From Achromobacter sp. Bel (GTDB taxonomy: Bacteria; Pseudomonadota; Gammaproteobacteria; Burkholderiales; Burkholderiaceae_B): a stretch of DNA of 64,000 bases. Positions 25,288-35,514 of this stretch are shown piece by piece. Numbering within the stretch: position 1 is the stretch's first letter; every line of letters starts with the position of its first letter. The position numbers and the translations under genes are program-made. The notes beneath the pieces were generated by a model. It saw only the letters and a program-made list of their open reading frames with translations. It was not told the DNA's origin and ran no database searches. The stretch spans positions 124,001 through 188,000 of the forward strand of contig NZ_JABBJN010000001.1 of NCBI RefSeq assembly GCF_012928505.1, in the 5' to 3' direction.

Positions 25288-26586
25288 TCAATAGCCCAAC
25301 TTGTGCGGCAGCCATAGCGCCAGTTGCGGGAACACCAGCACCGCCACCAGCACCAGGAACATGGCGCCCAGCAGCCACACCACCCAGCGCACCGTGGACT
25401 CCATCGGCACGCGCGCAATGCGGCACGACACCATCAGGTTCACGGCCAGCGGCGGGGTGAACTGGCCCAACGCCACCTTCAACGTCAGGATCACGCCGAA
25501 CCACACCGGATCCCAGCCGTAGGCGTTGGCGATCGGCATCAGCAGCGGCACGAAGATCAGGAAAATGGAGATCCCATCCAGGAACATGCCCACCGTCATC
25601 AGCAGCAGGATCAAGAGCGACAGCACGCCCCATTCGCCCAGCCCGGAATTGACGATGGCGTTGGTGATCGGGTCGATCACGCTCAGCGTGGACAGGGCCC
25701 AGGCGAAGATGCCCGCCAGGGTTACCACCAGCATGATCACGGCGGACAGTTCGGCGGCTTCGCGCAGGATGGTGTACAGGTCGCGCAACTTGATCGTGCG
25801 GTGGATGAAACCGCCCACGAACAAGCCATAGAACACGGCGACGACCGCGGCTTCGGTAGGCGTGAACCAGCCCAAGCGCATGCCGCCCAGGATCAGCACG
25901 GGGGCGGCCAGGCCCCAGGACGCGTGGCGCAGGCTGGCCCAGAAGGGCGGGCGCGGCAGATGGGATTCCAGCGCGCCCATCTTGTATTTGCGCGACAGCC
26001 AGACGGCCGGCACGATCAGGGCCAGGCCGGCCAGGATGCCCGGGATCATGCCGGCGGCGAACAGCGCGGGCACCGAGGCGCCCGGCACCAGCACCGAATA
26101 AATGATGAAGGCAACCGACGGCGGGATCAGGATGTCGGTAGCGGCGCCCGCCGCCACGATCGAAGCCGAGAACGAGCCCGGATAGCCCGCGCGCGACATG
26201 GCAGTGATCATCACGGCGCCCACGGCCGCCGCGCACGCCGGTCCGGACCCCGAGATGCCGCCCAGGAACATGGCCACCGCGATGGACACCAGCGGCAGCA
26301 TGCCGGGGCCGCGGCCCACGATGGCGATGGCGAAGTCCACCAGCCGCTTGGCCACGCCCGACCGGTCGAAAATGGACCCGACCAATACGAACATGGGGAT
26401 GGCCAACAGCGGGTACTTGGCCAGGCCGGCGTAGAAGTTCTGCGGCACGGTCAACAGGCCATACCAGGGCGTGTCCAGGTTGGACAGCACGATGGCGACG
26501 GTGCCGCCGATGCCCAGCGCCACGCCGACGGGCACCCCGATCAGCATCAGCACGATGAAGACGATGAAGAGGATGGTGGCGATCAT
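25288..26586 (-). CDS. TRAP transporter large permease (DctM)
   Basis: This is a 432-residue inner-membrane protein started at the ATG at 26586, which overlaps the small-permease stop as ATGA. It has 11-12 helices and DctM motifs: MLIGVPVGVALGIGG, LTVPQNFYAGLAKYPLLAIP, GGISGSGPACAAAVGAVMI, IPPSVAFIIYSVL and VVTLAGIFAWAL. A 14-base tandem duplication at the gene end repeats the last codons just beyond the stop. It forms the sodium-coupled transport core with DctQ. Confidence 0.95.
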   Translation of the reverse strand: MIATILFIVFIVLMLIGVPVGVALGIGGTVAIVLSNLDTPWYGLLTVPQNFYAGLAKYPLLAIPMFVLVGSIFDRSGVAKRLVDFAIAIVGRGPGMLPLVSIAVAMFLGGISGSGPACAAAVGAVMITAMSRAGYPGSFSASIVAAGAATDILIPPSVAFIIYSVLVPGASVPALFAAGMIPGILAGLALIVPAVWLSRKYKMGALESHLPRPPFWASLRHASWGLAAPVLILGGMRLGWFTPTEAAVVAVFYGLFVGGFIHRTIKLRDLYTILREAAELSAVIMLVVTLAGIFAWALSTLSVIDPITNAIVNSGLGEWGVLSLLILLLMTVGMFLDGISIFLIFVPLLMPIANAYGWDPVWFGVILTLKVALGQFTPPLAVNLMVSCRIARVPMESTVRWVVWLLGAMFLVLVAVLVFPQLALWLPHKLGY

Positions 26587-27122
26587 TTGGCGGCGGTCCC
26601 GGCGCCACGCGCGATGCGGCGGAGGATGCCGAGGGTGCGCAGCGAGATCGCCGCCGCCATCACGGGCAGCCAGATCGAATACCACCAAGTCGGCACGCCG
26701 ATCGCGGGGGAGGTCTCTTCATAAATGAACTCGTCCGACACGAGCTTCACGGACAGCACGGTCAGCAGCACGAAGAACGCCAGCACGCAGCTGTTGGCGA
26801 TCAACGCCATGGTGCGCTGGCGACGCGCCGAACCGTTGTCCGCCAGGATCTCGATGCGGATATGGTGGTTGCGCACAAAGGCCACGCTGCCGCCCGCCAT
26901 CGTCAGCACGATCAACAGGAACACCGAGATTTCTTCCGTCCAGGCGAAAGACTGGTCGGTGAAATAGCGCACCAGCACGTTCATGAACGTGATCAGGGCC
27001 AGCGTGGCCAACAGGATCACGGCCAGCCACTCTTCGATGGCCAGCGGCACCTTTACGGCGGGATCGGCTTCAACGGGGATGATCGGTTCGACAGGCTCGG
27101 CGGGGGCTTCGGGGCGGGACAT
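26583..27122 (-). CDS. TRAP transporter small permease (DctQ)
   Basis: This 179-residue inner-membrane protein has four helices. It has the DctQ pattern FMNVLVRYFTDQSFAWTEEISVFLLIVLTMAGGSVAF. The N-terminal 30 residues are proline-rich and cytosolic. It is the first gene of the TRAP operon 27122-24191 and overlaps dctM by four bases. Confidence 0.93.
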   Translation of the reverse strand: MSRPEAPAEPVEPIIPVEADPAVKVPLAIEEWLAVILLATLALITFMNVLVRYFTDQSFAWTEEISVFLLIVLTMAGGSVAFVRNHHIRIEILADNGSARRQRTMALIANSCVLAFFVLLTVLSVKLVSDEFIYEETSPAIGVPTWWYSIWLPVMAAAISLRTLGILRRIARGAGTAAK

Positions 27123-27475
27123 GGGGTGAGGCGACGGCTTCGGCGCTTGACGCGCGTTCTATGAATAAGTCGCTGCATCCTACCGTCGCCTCGCAGACGC
27201 GATAGTTCGTGTTTTCCCGTGGTGCGGGGCGGCAACAACATATTGCGCCGCAACATAAGGCGGCAACACGGGCGCCGATGGGAGGAGAAAATTGCGACCC
27301 GAACGCGCCTTGATCCCGATATTGCTATGCACCATTCCGGTGCCACCCGGCTGGAATTCTTTTGTAACACTGGCCAAAACACAGGGTTCGAACGCTTCTT
27401 GAACAAGCGCTCCGGGAAAACCCCCTAAACAGGTAAAATCACTTTTTGCACCCATCCTTATACGGCGCCCGCATC
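27123..27475. other. 353-base intergenic region before purL
   Basis: This region separates the TRAP operon (minus) from purL (plus). It contains three near-identical nonamers, GCGGCAACA at 27229, GCCGCAACA at 27247 and GCGGCAACA at 27260. A long A+T-richer stretch (27354-27450) leads into purL. I cannot pick a confident promoter or a PurR-like operator, and no small gene is evident. Confidence 0.5.
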
Positions 27476-30400
27476 GTGTCCCTAGTTCAGCATCTGCCTG
27501 GTTCCTCCGTCCTGTCCTCCTTTCGTCGTGATCGCCTTCTTGCGCAACTGAAGGAAGCCGGCCTGCCGGTGGCCGACATCTCCGCCCGTTACGAGCACTT
27601 CGTCAGCACCGACGCCGCCCTGACGGCCGAACAGCAGCAACACCTGACCCAACTGCTGGATTACGGCACGCCCAGCACGGCCGACGCGCCGGCCAAGAGC
27701 CTGTCCCTGCTGGTCATTCCGCGCCTGGGCACCATTTCCCCGTGGGCCAGCAAGGCCACCGACATCGCCCACAACTGTGGCTTGTCGTCGGTGCACCGCA
27801 TCGAACGCGGCGTACGCTACGTGATTACCCCGGAACGCGGCCTGCTGGGCACCAAGAGCTTCGACGATGCCATGCTGGCGCGCGCGGCCGACTGCCTGCA
27901 CGACCGCATGACCGAAACCGTGGTTGATGCCAATTTCGACGGCCAGGCCCTGTTCCAGACGCTGGCCGGCAAACCGATGCGTACCGTGGGCGTTCAGGCC
28001 AACGGCGTGCAGGCTTTGGCCGAAGCGAACGTCTCGCTGGGCCTGGCCCTGTCGGAAGACGAAATCGAATACCTGGCCAAGTCGTTCACGGACCTGGGGC
28101 GCGACCCCACCGACGTGGAACTGATGATGTTCGCGCAGGCCAACAGCGAACACTGCCGCCACAAGATCTTCAACGCCGAATGGGTGATTGACGGCCAGGA
28201 ACAGCCCAACACGCTGTTCGGCATGATCCGCGCCACGCACAAGGCGCAGCCGGAAGGCACGGTCGTGGCCTACTCGGACAACGCCGCCATCATGGAAGGC
28301 GGCCCCGCGCAGCGCTTCCAGGCGGGCGTGCCCGGTGTCACGGGCGAGGGCGCCGACGGCGCCAAGTACATCCGCCGCGACACCACCGTGCATACCTTGA
28401 TGAAGGTAGAGACGCACAACCACCCGACCGCCATCGCCCCGTTCCCCGGCGCTTCGACGGGCGCGGGCGGCGAAATCCGCGACGAAGGCGCGACCGGCCG
28501 CGGCTCCAAGCCCAAGGCCGGCCTGACCGGCTTCACGGTGTCGCACCTGCGTTTCGACGACGCGCTGCAACCCTGGGAAGCCGATCATCACGGCCTGCCT
28601 GAACGCATCGCTTCGCCGCTGTCCATCATGATCGACGGCCCCATCGGCGGCGCGGCGTTCAACAACGAATTCGGCCGGCCCAACCTGCTGGGCTACTTCC
28701 GTTCGTTCGAGCAGACCGCCGGCGGCACGCGCTGGGGCTATCACAAGCCCATCATGATCGCGGGCGGCCTGGGCAGCATCGACGCGGGCCTGACCCATAA
28801 AGACGTGATTCCCCCCGGCGCGCTGTTGATCCAGTTGGGCGGCCCGGGCTTCCGTATCGGCATGGGCGGCGGCGCCGCCTCCAGCATCAGCATGGGCAGC
28901 AACTCGGCCGAGCTGGACTTCGATTCCGTCCAACGCGGCAACCCGGAAATCGAGCGCCGTGCGCAGGAAGTCATCGACCGCTGCTGGCAGCAGGCCGAGA
29001 ACAATCCCATCATTGCCATCCACGACGTGGGCGCGGGCGGTTTGTCCAACGCCTTCCCGGAACTGGTCAACGACGCCGGTCGTGGCGCCATCTTCGATTT
29101 GAAGCGCGTGCCGCTGGAAGAGTCGGGCCTGTCGCCCGCCGAAATCTGGAGCAATGAATCGCAGGAACGCTATGTCCTGTCGATCCTGCCGAAGGACCTG
29201 GAACGCTTTGACGCCATCGCCCGTCGTGAACGCTGCCCGTACGCGGTCGTGGGCGTGGCCACCGAAGCGCGCCAACTGCGCGTGGTGGACGGCGAGGGCC
29301 TGCCCGGCCTGGACACGATCCGCCCGCAAGGCGACGCCGAAGTGCGCCCCGTGGATGTGCCGATCGACGTGATCCTGGGCAAGCCGCCGCGCATGACGCG
29401 CGACGTGCGCCGTCTGCCCGGCGTGTCCGCGCCGCTGGATATTGCCGGCATCGACCTGACCGAAGCCGCCTACCGCGTGCTGCGCCACCCCACGGTGGCC
29501 AACAAGTCCTTCCTGATCACGATCGGCGACCGCACCGTTGGAGGCCTGTCCAGCCGCGACCAGATGGTCGGCCCGTGGCAAGTGCCGGTGGCGGATTGCG
29601 CCGTCACCCTGGCCGACTACGAAGGCTTTCGCGGCGAAGCCATGTCGATGGGCGAACGCACCCCCATCGCCATGCTGGACGCCCCGGCCTCCGGCCGCAT
29701 GGCCGTGGCTGAAGCCCTGACCAACCTGGCTGCCGCCGACGTGGCCCGCCTGGAGGACATCAAGCTGTCCGCCAACTGGATGGCGGCTTGCGGCGTGGAC
29801 GGCCAGGACGCCGCGCTGTACGACACCGTGTCCGCCGTCAGCGAGCTGTGCCAGGCCACCGGCCTGTCCATCCCGGTGGGCAAGGATTCCCTGTCCATGA
29901 AGACGTCCTGGGAACAGGACGGCGAACAGCGCCAGGTCGTGGCGCCGGTGTCGCTGGTCGTCACGGCGTTCGCGCCGGTGGCCGACGTGCGCGCCAGCCT
30001 GACCCCGCAGCTGCGCACCGACGCGGGCGACAGCGTGCTGATCCTGATCGACCTGGGCCGTGGCCGCCACCGCATGGGCGGCTCGATCCTGGCGCAGACC
30101 TACAACCAGGTCGGCGAAACCGTGCCGGACATCGATTCGCCGCAAGACCTGCGCGCCTTCTTCATCACGATCCGCACGCTCGCCGAAGCCGGCACCATCC
30201 TGGCTTACCACGACCGTTCCGACGGCGGCCTGTTCGCCACCCTGACCGAAATGGCCTTTGCGGGCCGTACCGGCATCTCGGTGAATCTGGACATGCTGAC
30301 TTTCGATCCGCAGTCGGCGGATTGGGGCGACTACAAGATCCGCCCGGATCAAGTGAAGGTGCAGCGCGAAGAGCTGACGCTCAAGGCCCTGTTCTCGGAA

Positions 30401-31525
30401 GAGGCCGGCGCCGTGATCCAGGTGCCGGCATCGCAGCGCGACGCCGTCATGCAAGTGTTGCGCGGCGCGGGCCTGTCGGCCCACTCGCACGTCATCGGCG
30501 GCTTGAACGGCGCCGACGAGGTGGAGTTCTATCGCGACGGCAAGAAGGTCTGGGGCCAGCCGCGCGCTGAACTCGGCCGCGCCTGGAGCGAAGTGTCCTA
30601 CCGCATCATGGCGCGCCGCGACAACCCCGCGTGCGCCCAAGCCGAACTGGACGTCTGGAACGACACGACCGACCCCGGCATGAGCCCGAACGTGGCCTTC
30701 GACCCGCAGGAAGACGTGGCCGCGCCGTTCATCAACACCGGCCGTCGTCCGCGCGTGGCGATCCTGCGCGAGCAGGGCTGCAACAGCCAGGTCGAAATGG
30801 CCTGGGCATTCGACACCTCGGGCTTCGAAGCCATTGACGTCCACATGACCGACCTGCTGGCCGGCCGCGTGGACCTGGCGCAGATGCAGGGTCTGGTAGC
30901 TGTGGGCGGTTTCAGCTACGGCGACGTGCTGGGCGCCGGCGAAGGCTGGGCGCGCACCATCCGCTTCAATAGCCAGCTGTCCGACCAGTTCGCGGCCTAC
31001 TTCGCGCGTCCGGATACGTTCGCGCTGGGTGTGTGCAACGGCTGCCAGATGATGGCGGCGCTGGCCCCGATGATCCCGGGCGCCGAGCACTGGCCGCGCT
31101 TCACGCGCAACCAGTCGGAAAAGTACGAAGCCCGCCTGTCGATGGTGGAACTGGCCAAGTCGCCGTCCATCTTCTTCAATGGCATGGAAGGCGCCCGCAT
31201 CCCGGTCGCCGTGGCGCACGGCGAAGGCTTTGCCGACTTCTCGCAACAAGGCGACGCCAGCCGTGTGCTGACCGCCGCGCGCTATATCGACAACCGCGGC
31301 CAAGCCACCGAAGCCTACCCGTTCAACCCGAACGGCAGCCCGGGCGGCCTGACCTCTGTCACGACCGCCGACGGCCGCTTCACCGTGATGATGCCGCACC
31401 CGGAACGCGTGACGCGCAATGTCATGATGTCGTGGGCGCCCGAAAAATGGGGCAACGCCGACAAGGGCGGCGCCTACAGCCCGTGGATGCGCATTTTCCG
31501 CAATGCGCGCGTCTGGTTGAAGTAA
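27476..31525 (+). CDS. purL: Phosphoribosylformylglycinamidine synthase
   Basis: This is the large single-chain FGAM synthase (1349 residues from the GTG at 27476), converting FGAR, glutamine and ATP to FGAM in purine synthesis. The only upstream in-frame start is a TTG at 27446, and family members begin near [10 protein letters not shown]. Landmarks are the linker domain, [16 protein letters not shown], the FGAM-synthase core [20 protein letters not shown], and two AIRS-like halves. The C-terminal glutaminase has GVCNGCQM (nucleophile Cys) and MMPHPERV (His/Glu). It is monocistronic with a strong terminator. Confidence 0.98.
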   Translation: MSLVQHLPGSSVLSSFRRDRLLAQLKEAGLPVADISARYEHFVSTDAALTAEQQQHLTQLLDYGTPSTADAPAKSLSLLVIPRLGTISPWASKATDIAHNCGLSSVHRIERGVRYVITPERGLLGTKSFDDAMLARAADCLHDRMTETVVDANFDGQALFQTLAGKPMRTVGVQANGVQALAEANVSLGLALSEDEIEYLAKSFTDLGRDPTDVELMMFAQANSEHCRHKIFNAEWVIDGQEQPNTLFGMIRATHKAQPEGTVVAYSDNAAIMEGGPAQRFQAGVPGVTGEGADGAKYIRRDTTVHTLMKVETHNHPTAIAPFPGASTGAGGEIRDEGATGRGSKPKAGLTGFTVSHLRFDDALQPWEADHHGLPERIASPLSIMIDGPIGGAAFNNEFGRPNLLGYFRSFEQTAGGTRWGYHKPIMIAGGLGSIDAGLTHKDVIPPGALLIQLGGPGFRIGMGGGAASSISMGSNSAELDFDSVQRGNPEIERRAQEVIDRCWQQAENNPIIAIHDVGAGGLSNAFPELVNDAGRGAIFDLKRVPLEESGLSPAEIWSNESQERYVLSILPKDLERFDAIARRERCPYAVVGVATEARQLRVVDGEGLPGLDTIRPQGDAEVRPVDVPIDVILGKPPRMTRDVRRLPGVSAPLDIAGIDLTEAAYRVLRHPTVANKSFLITIGDRTVGGLSSRDQMVGPWQVPVADCAVTLADYEGFRGEAMSMGERTPIAMLDAPASGRMAVAEALTNLAAADVARLEDIKLSANWMAACGVDGQDAALYDTVSAVSELCQATGLSIPVGKDSLSMKTSWEQDGEQRQVVAPVSLVVTAFAPVADVRASLTPQLRTDAGDSVLILIDLGRGRHRMGGSILAQTYNQVGETVPDIDSPQDLRAFFITIRTLAEAGTILAYHDRSDGGLFATLTEMAFAGRTGISVNLDMLTFDPQSADWGDYKIRPDQVKVQREELTLKALFSEEAGAVIQVPASQRDAVMQVLRGAGLSAHSHVIGGLNGADEVEFYRDGKKVWGQPRAELGRAWSEVSYRIMARRDNPACAQAELDVWNDTTDPGMSPNVAFDPQEDVAAPFINTGRRPRVAILREQGCNSQVEMAWAFDTSGFEAIDVHMTDLLAGRVDLAQMQGLVAVGGFSYGDVLGAGEGWARTIRFNSQLSDQFAAYFARPDTFALGVCNGCQMMAALAPMIPGAEHWPRFTRNQSEKYEARLSMVELAKSPSIFFNGMEGARIPVAVAHGEGFADFSQQGDASRVLTAARYIDNRGQATEAYPFNPNGSPGGLTSVTTADGRFTVMMPHPERVTRNVMMSWAPEKWGNADKGGAYSPWMRIFRNARVWLK

Positions 31526-31570
31526 GGCCGGACAGCCATCGCCCCTGACCCGATCACCGGGATCAGGAAG

Positions 31571-31596
31571 AAAACGGGCCTTGGCCCGTTTTTTTT
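31571..31596 (+). terminator. Intrinsic terminator of purL
   Basis: AAAACGGGCC at 31571-31580 and GGCCCGTTTT at 31583-31592 form a ten-base-pair stem with a two-base TT loop, followed by T residues to 31596. The convergent LysR gene ends at 31623. Confidence 0.9.
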
Positions 31597-31622
31597 CGCC
31601 GTTGATCAGGGCAAAGCGTTGA

Positions 31623-32531
31623 TCAGGACTGCGTGCCGTGCAGCCACGACGCTTCGCGGACGAACTGCGAAGCCAGCTCTTCTGCCGCGGGTGTCAGCGG
31701 CTGTCCGGCGCGCTGAAGCAGGCTGACCACGTAGGTGGGCAGCGGCTCTTGGACCGGCACGATCTCCAGTTGGTCGCGCAGCAAATCGGTGGAGATCAGC
31801 GCTGTGGGCAGCAGTGCCATCCGATCGCTGTTGGCGACCAGCGCAGCCGCGTCGATCAGTCCGTCGGTATGCATGTCCACCCGGGGAGGCCCCAGCCGGG
31901 CCTGATCGAACACCTGATACACGGACGCGCCGGGTTGGCCCGGCGGGCCAGCCACCGCGAACACCACATCCAGCAACGCCTTCAGGGACCGCGCGTGGCG
32001 CATGGGATGGTCGCGGCGCGCGGCGACGGCCATTGGGCTGTTCATCACCGTGCGCGCCTTGACCTGCGCGTTCGAGGGGGCGTGGTCAAGCGGGCAGATG
32101 ACGAAGTCCAGCAGCCCATCTAGCAGCAGCGGCGTCAGTGTGTGGCAAAGGCCGCTGCGGCTGCTGAGTTCCACGTCGGGATAAATCAGACGGAATCGGT
32201 GGATGGCGGAGGGCGCCAGCAACATGGAAGCCACTGCGGAGATGCCGTACTGCACCTTGCCGATGCGGTCGCCGCGCATTTGGGCCATGGCATCGCGGGC
32301 GCGTTTGGTCTCGTGCACCAGATGCTGGGCGTGTGGCAGGAAGCGCTTGCCGTAGTCGTTGGGGCGCATGCCTTTGGCGTGGCGTTCGAACAGCGGCAAT
32401 CCCAGCGTGCCCTCCAGCCGGCGCAGGGATTTGGTCATGGCGGGCTGGGTTTGTCCGGTGGCGCGGGCCGCCGCGTGCACGCTGCCGTGTTGCGTGACGG
32501 CAAGGAAATCAAATACCTGCTGCAACTTCAT
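31623..32531 (-). CDS. LysR family transcriptional regulator
   Basis: This 302-residue protein has an N-terminal helix-turn-helix (FDFLAVTQHGSVHAAARA, then QTQPAMTKSLRRLEGTLG) and a substrate-binding-like C-terminal domain. It stands between purL and the chemoreceptor gene with no adjacent enzyme gene on its own strand, so the target is unclear. It is divergent from the chemoreceptor across 221 bases, but that gene has its own FliA-like promoter. Confidence 0.92.
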   Translation of the reverse strand: MKLQQVFDFLAVTQHGSVHAAARATGQTQPAMTKSLRRLEGTLGLPLFERHAKGMRPNDYGKRFLPHAQHLVHETKRARDAMAQMRGDRIGKVQYGISAVASMLLAPSAIHRFRLIYPDVELSSRSGLCHTLTPLLLDGLLDFVICPLDHAPSNAQVKARTVMNSPMAVAARRDHPMRHARSLKALLDVVFAVAGPPGQPGASVYQVFDQARLGPPRVDMHTDGLIDAAALVANSDRMALLPTALISTDLLRDQLEIVPVQEPLPTYVVSLLQRAGQPLTPAAEELASQFVREASWLHGTQS

Positions 32532-32688
32532 CTTGATGTCTCCCCGTTATTACCTGGGTCTTTGTTCTGGGTGTGGCCGACCGCGCCTCTCATATGCCGA
32601 ATGACCGTAGTTCATTAACCCGTTCCCGGCAACCTTGGGGCGGGGAGGGGGTTGACCGATGTCAAGGGCATGTAACCCAATGAGATAT

Positions 32689-32716
32689 TTAACTTTTCAT
32701 TGCATCGAGCCGTTAA
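32689..32716 (+). promoter_or_regulatory. Sigma-28 (FliA) type promoter of the chemoreceptor gene
   Basis: TTAACTTT at 32689-32696 and GCCGTTAA at 32709-32716 are close to the flagellar sigma-28 boxes (TAAAGTTT and GCCGATAA). The spacer is 12 bases against the usual 11. It lies 37 bases before the MCP start codon. This would place the gene in the late flagellar class. Confidence 0.65.
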
Positions 32717-32752
32717 CCCGGCAAGCGTTATGCAACCCCGGAGTGGCTTTTC

Positions 32753-34381
32753 ATGTTCAAGAATTTAAGTATCCGCGCAATCCTGACGTCCGCCCTGGGC
32801 GTCTTCTTTGCGCTTTTCGTGGTAACCGGCGCCGCCGTTTATCAGCAACTGACGTCCAACCGCACTTCCATTGAATTGCTGCTGGACACGAATCTGGTCC
32901 GCGCCAACGCGGTGGACGGGGCGGGCGCCGAACTGTTGCGCGCGCGCCTGGTCCTGCTGGCGGCGCAAAGCGCGTTGCTGGAGGGCAAGAGCATCGACAG
33001 TCTTGCCAGCATGCAGCGGCTGGACGGTTACACCAAAAAAGCGTCGGACCTGATCGATATCGCGCGCAAGCAGCCCGAGACGTCCACTGAAGGCAAGCCC
33101 CTGTTCGAGGCTGCGCTGGCCGCCTACGACGTCTATCAGCGAGACGCCATCACGCCGATGGTGGCCGCCATCCGCGCCGGCAAGCCGCAGGACGCCAGCC
33201 GGCTGAACCTTGAAAAGGTCACGCCGCTGGGAATCGCCTTTACGCAGGCTATCCAGAAATATGTGGACTATGCCGACGACGTGGGCCAGCGCGTCGCGCG
33301 CGACACGTCCACGCGCATCAATGGGGCGATCGTGCTGCTTGTCTGTCTGCTGGCCGTGGTGGCTGTGCTGGTGGTCAGCCTGTACGTGATTTTCGCGCGC
33401 TCTGTTTTCCGCCCCTTGCACGACGCCGGCCGCTTGTTCGACCGTATCGCCGGGGGCGATCTCAGCAACCGCATCGAGCAGCGCGGCGACAACGAGATCG
33501 GCGTGCTGTATGCCGCCGTCAAGCGCATGCAGGACAGCCTGGCCCGCACGGTGTCGGCCGTGCGGTTGGGGGTGGAAGAGATCCACACCGGTTCGCGCGA
33601 GATCGCGGCCGGCAACATCGACCTGTCATCCCGCACCGAGCAGCAGGCGGCTTCGCTGGAGGAAACCGCGGCCAGCATGGACGAACTGTCGTCCACCGTG
33701 AAGAACAACGCCGACAGTTCGCGCAATGCGTCGCAATTGGCGACGGTGGCCTCTGAAGTGGCCACGCGCGGCGGCAGGGCCGTGGGCGATGTGGTCGGGA
33801 CGATGCGCGGCATTGCCGACAGCTCCAAACGTATCGCCGATATCGTCGGCGTGATCGACGGCATTGCATTCCAGACCAACATCCTGGCGCTGAATGCCGC
33901 AGTGGAAGCGGCGCGCGCGGGTGAACAGGGCAAGGGGTTCGCGGTGGTGGCCAGCGAGGTGCGCGCGCTGGCCCAGCGCAGCGGGCAAGCCGCCAAGGAA
34001 ATCAAGGGCTTGATCGACGAGTCGGTGCAGAAGGTGTCGATCGGGTCGGACCAGGTGGAAGCGGCTGGTGCCACCATGCAAGAGATCGTGGTGTCGGTGC
34101 GCCGGGTGACGGACATCATCAACGAGATCTCGAGCGCGTCCGAAGAACAGTCGCAAGGCATTCAGCAGGTGAACCAGGCCGTGTCGCAGATGGACAGCGT
34201 GACCCAGCAGAACGCGGCGCTGGTCGAAGAAGCGGCGGCATCCGCCGCGTCGCTGGAAACCCAGGCCCAGCGCCTGCGCGAAGCCGTGGCGGTGTTCAAG
34301 CTGCAAGCCGGCGGCCGGGTGATCGACGCGGACGCGCCCGCGTTGGGCCGCGGCGCGGAGCCGGCGCTGCTGGGCGCCTGA
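32753..34381 (+). CDS. Methyl-accepting chemotaxis protein
   Basis: This is a 542-residue inner-membrane chemoreceptor. The first helix is about residues 10-32 ([20 protein letters not shown]), followed by a helical Tar-type periplasmic sensor. The second helix is about 190-215 ([19 protein letters not shown]), then HAMP and the signalling domain. The highly conserved hairpin tip is [20 protein letters not shown] continuing [20 protein letters not shown]. No NWETF-like pentapeptide ends the protein, so it may depend on other receptors for methylation. The ligand is unknown. Confidence 0.95.
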   Translation: MFKNLSIRAILTSALGVFFALFVVTGAAVYQQLTSNRTSIELLLDTNLVRANAVDGAGAELLRARLVLLAAQSALLEGKSIDSLASMQRLDGYTKKASDLIDIARKQPETSTEGKPLFEAALAAYDVYQRDAITPMVAAIRAGKPQDASRLNLEKVTPLGIAFTQAIQKYVDYADDVGQRVARDTSTRINGAIVLLVCLLAVVAVLVVSLYVIFARSVFRPLHDAGRLFDRIAGGDLSNRIEQRGDNEIGVLYAAVKRMQDSLARTVSAVRLGVEEIHTGSREIAAGNIDLSSRTEQQAASLEETAASMDELSSTVKNNADSSRNASQLATVASEVATRGGRAVGDVVGTMRGIADSSKRIADIVGVIDGIAFQTNILALNAAVEAARAGEQGKGFAVVASEVRALAQRSGQAAKEIKGLIDESVQKVSIGSDQVEAAGATMQEIVVSVRRVTDIINEISSASEEQSQGIQQVNQAVSQMDSVTQQNAALVEEAAASAASLETQAQRLREAVAVFKLQAGGRVIDADAPALGRGAEPALLGA

Positions 34382-34457
34382 CAGGGCCGAAGCCGCCGAT
34401 GGTGCCGAAGATGCCGATGGCGTTGATGGCGGCAGTCCTGGCTCCCGTCATGCAATG

Positions 34458-34483
34458 AAAAATGCCCCTTGCGGGGCATTTTT
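34458..34483. terminator. Bidirectional terminator between the MCP and Bug genes
   Basis: AAAAATGCCCC at 34458-34468 pairs perfectly with GGGGCATTTTT at 34473-34483 around a TTGC loop. A and T runs on the two sides let it serve both convergent genes. Confidence 0.9.
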
Positions 34484-34505
34484 CGTGAGCACGGTACCGA
34501 GACGA

Positions 34506-35495
34506 TTACTGATCCAGCTGGATCTTGGCGTCAGCCGCCACGTTCTTCCACTTCTTCACGTCGCTGGCGATCACCTGTTGGAATTCATCCGAGGTGCCGG
34601 CCACGACCGTGCCGCCCAGGCTGGCCATCTTGGCCTTCACTTCCGGCGTGTTCAGCGCCTTCACCGACGCGTCGTGCAGCTTCTTCTTCACGTCTTCCGG
34701 CAGGCCCTTGGGTGCCAGCAGGCCGTTCCAGGCATTGGCCTCATAGCGCGGCAGGCCGGCTTCCTTGAACGTCGGGGTGTCGGGCAGTTCGGGCGAACGC
34801 GCATCGGCCGCGATGGCGATCGGGCGGATCTGGCCGCCCTTGATGTAGGGCAGCGACGCCGGCAGCGGTTCCCAGATCATCGAGACCTGGCCGCTGATCA
34901 CGTCGGTGAACGCCGGGCCCGCGCCGCGGTAGGCGATGTGCATGAGCTTGGCGCCCGTCATCGACTTCATCAGTTCCATCGCCAGGTTACCCAGGCCGCC
35001 GGCGCCCGACGAGGCATAGGTGTAGCGATCCGGATTTGCCTTGGAGGTGGCGATCAGCGCGTTCAGGTCGGCTGCCGGGAAATCCTTGGTGACGCTCAGC
35101 ACGCCGGGCACGGTCACCAGTTGCGTGATCGCGGTGAAATCCTGCACCGCGTCATAAGTCAGCGACTTGTACACGGCCGGGTTGGTGCCGTGCGTGCTGG
35201 ACGAGGCCAGCAGCAGGATGTAGCCGTCGGGGGCGGAGTCGGCCACGAAGCGGGTGCCGATCGAGCCGCCAGCGCCCGCCTTGTTCTCCACGACCACGGT
35301 GGCGCCCAGTTCGGTGCCCAGCTGCGCGGCGAAGACGCGGCCGATGATGTCGGCGGTGCCGCCGGGGGCGAACGGTACGATCAGGCGGACGGGCTTGGCG
35401 GGGTAGTCGGTGGCTTGTTGCGCCGAAGCGGCGCCGGCAGCCAGCGTGGCGCCAGTCAGCAGCGCCACGGCGATGGTGGATTTCTTGAAGTTCAT
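34506..35495 (-). CDS. Bug family tripartite tricarboxylate transporter substrate-binding protein
   Basis: This is a 329-residue periplasmic receptor with a Sec signal peptide ending ASAQQ. It has the Bug signature YPAKPVRLIVPFAPGGTADIIGRVFA at the N-terminus and VVVENKAGAGGSIGT, then GTNPAVYKSLTYDAVQDFTAI. Bug receptors are greatly expanded in Bordetella and Achromobacter and bind carboxylates or amides; most have no adjacent permease, as here. It is downstream of a hydrolase gene by 19 bases and probably co-transcribed, under the divergent LysR gene at 36610. Confidence 0.95.
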   Translation of the reverse strand: MNFKKSTIAVALLTGATLAAGAASAQQATDYPAKPVRLIVPFAPGGTADIIGRVFAAQLGTELGATVVVENKAGAGGSIGTRFVADSAPDGYILLLASSSTHGTNPAVYKSLTYDAVQDFTAITQLVTVPGVLSVTKDFPAADLNALIATSKANPDRYTYASSGAGGLGNLAMELMKSMTGAKLMHIAYRGAGPAFTDVISGQVSMIWEPLPASLPYIKGGQIRPIAIAADARSPELPDTPTFKEAGLPRYEANAWNGLLAPKGLPEDVKKKLHDASVKALNTPEVKAKMASLGGTVVAGTSDEFQQVIASDVKKWKNVAADAKIQLDQ

Positions 35496-35514
35496 CTGTG
35501 TCTCCAGGTAAAGG

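Noticed and set aside
27482-31399. 1305-residue open frame opposite purL
   Set aside because: It is an antisense shadow: composition is His/Arg/Ala/Gly-rich without domains, and purL is certain.
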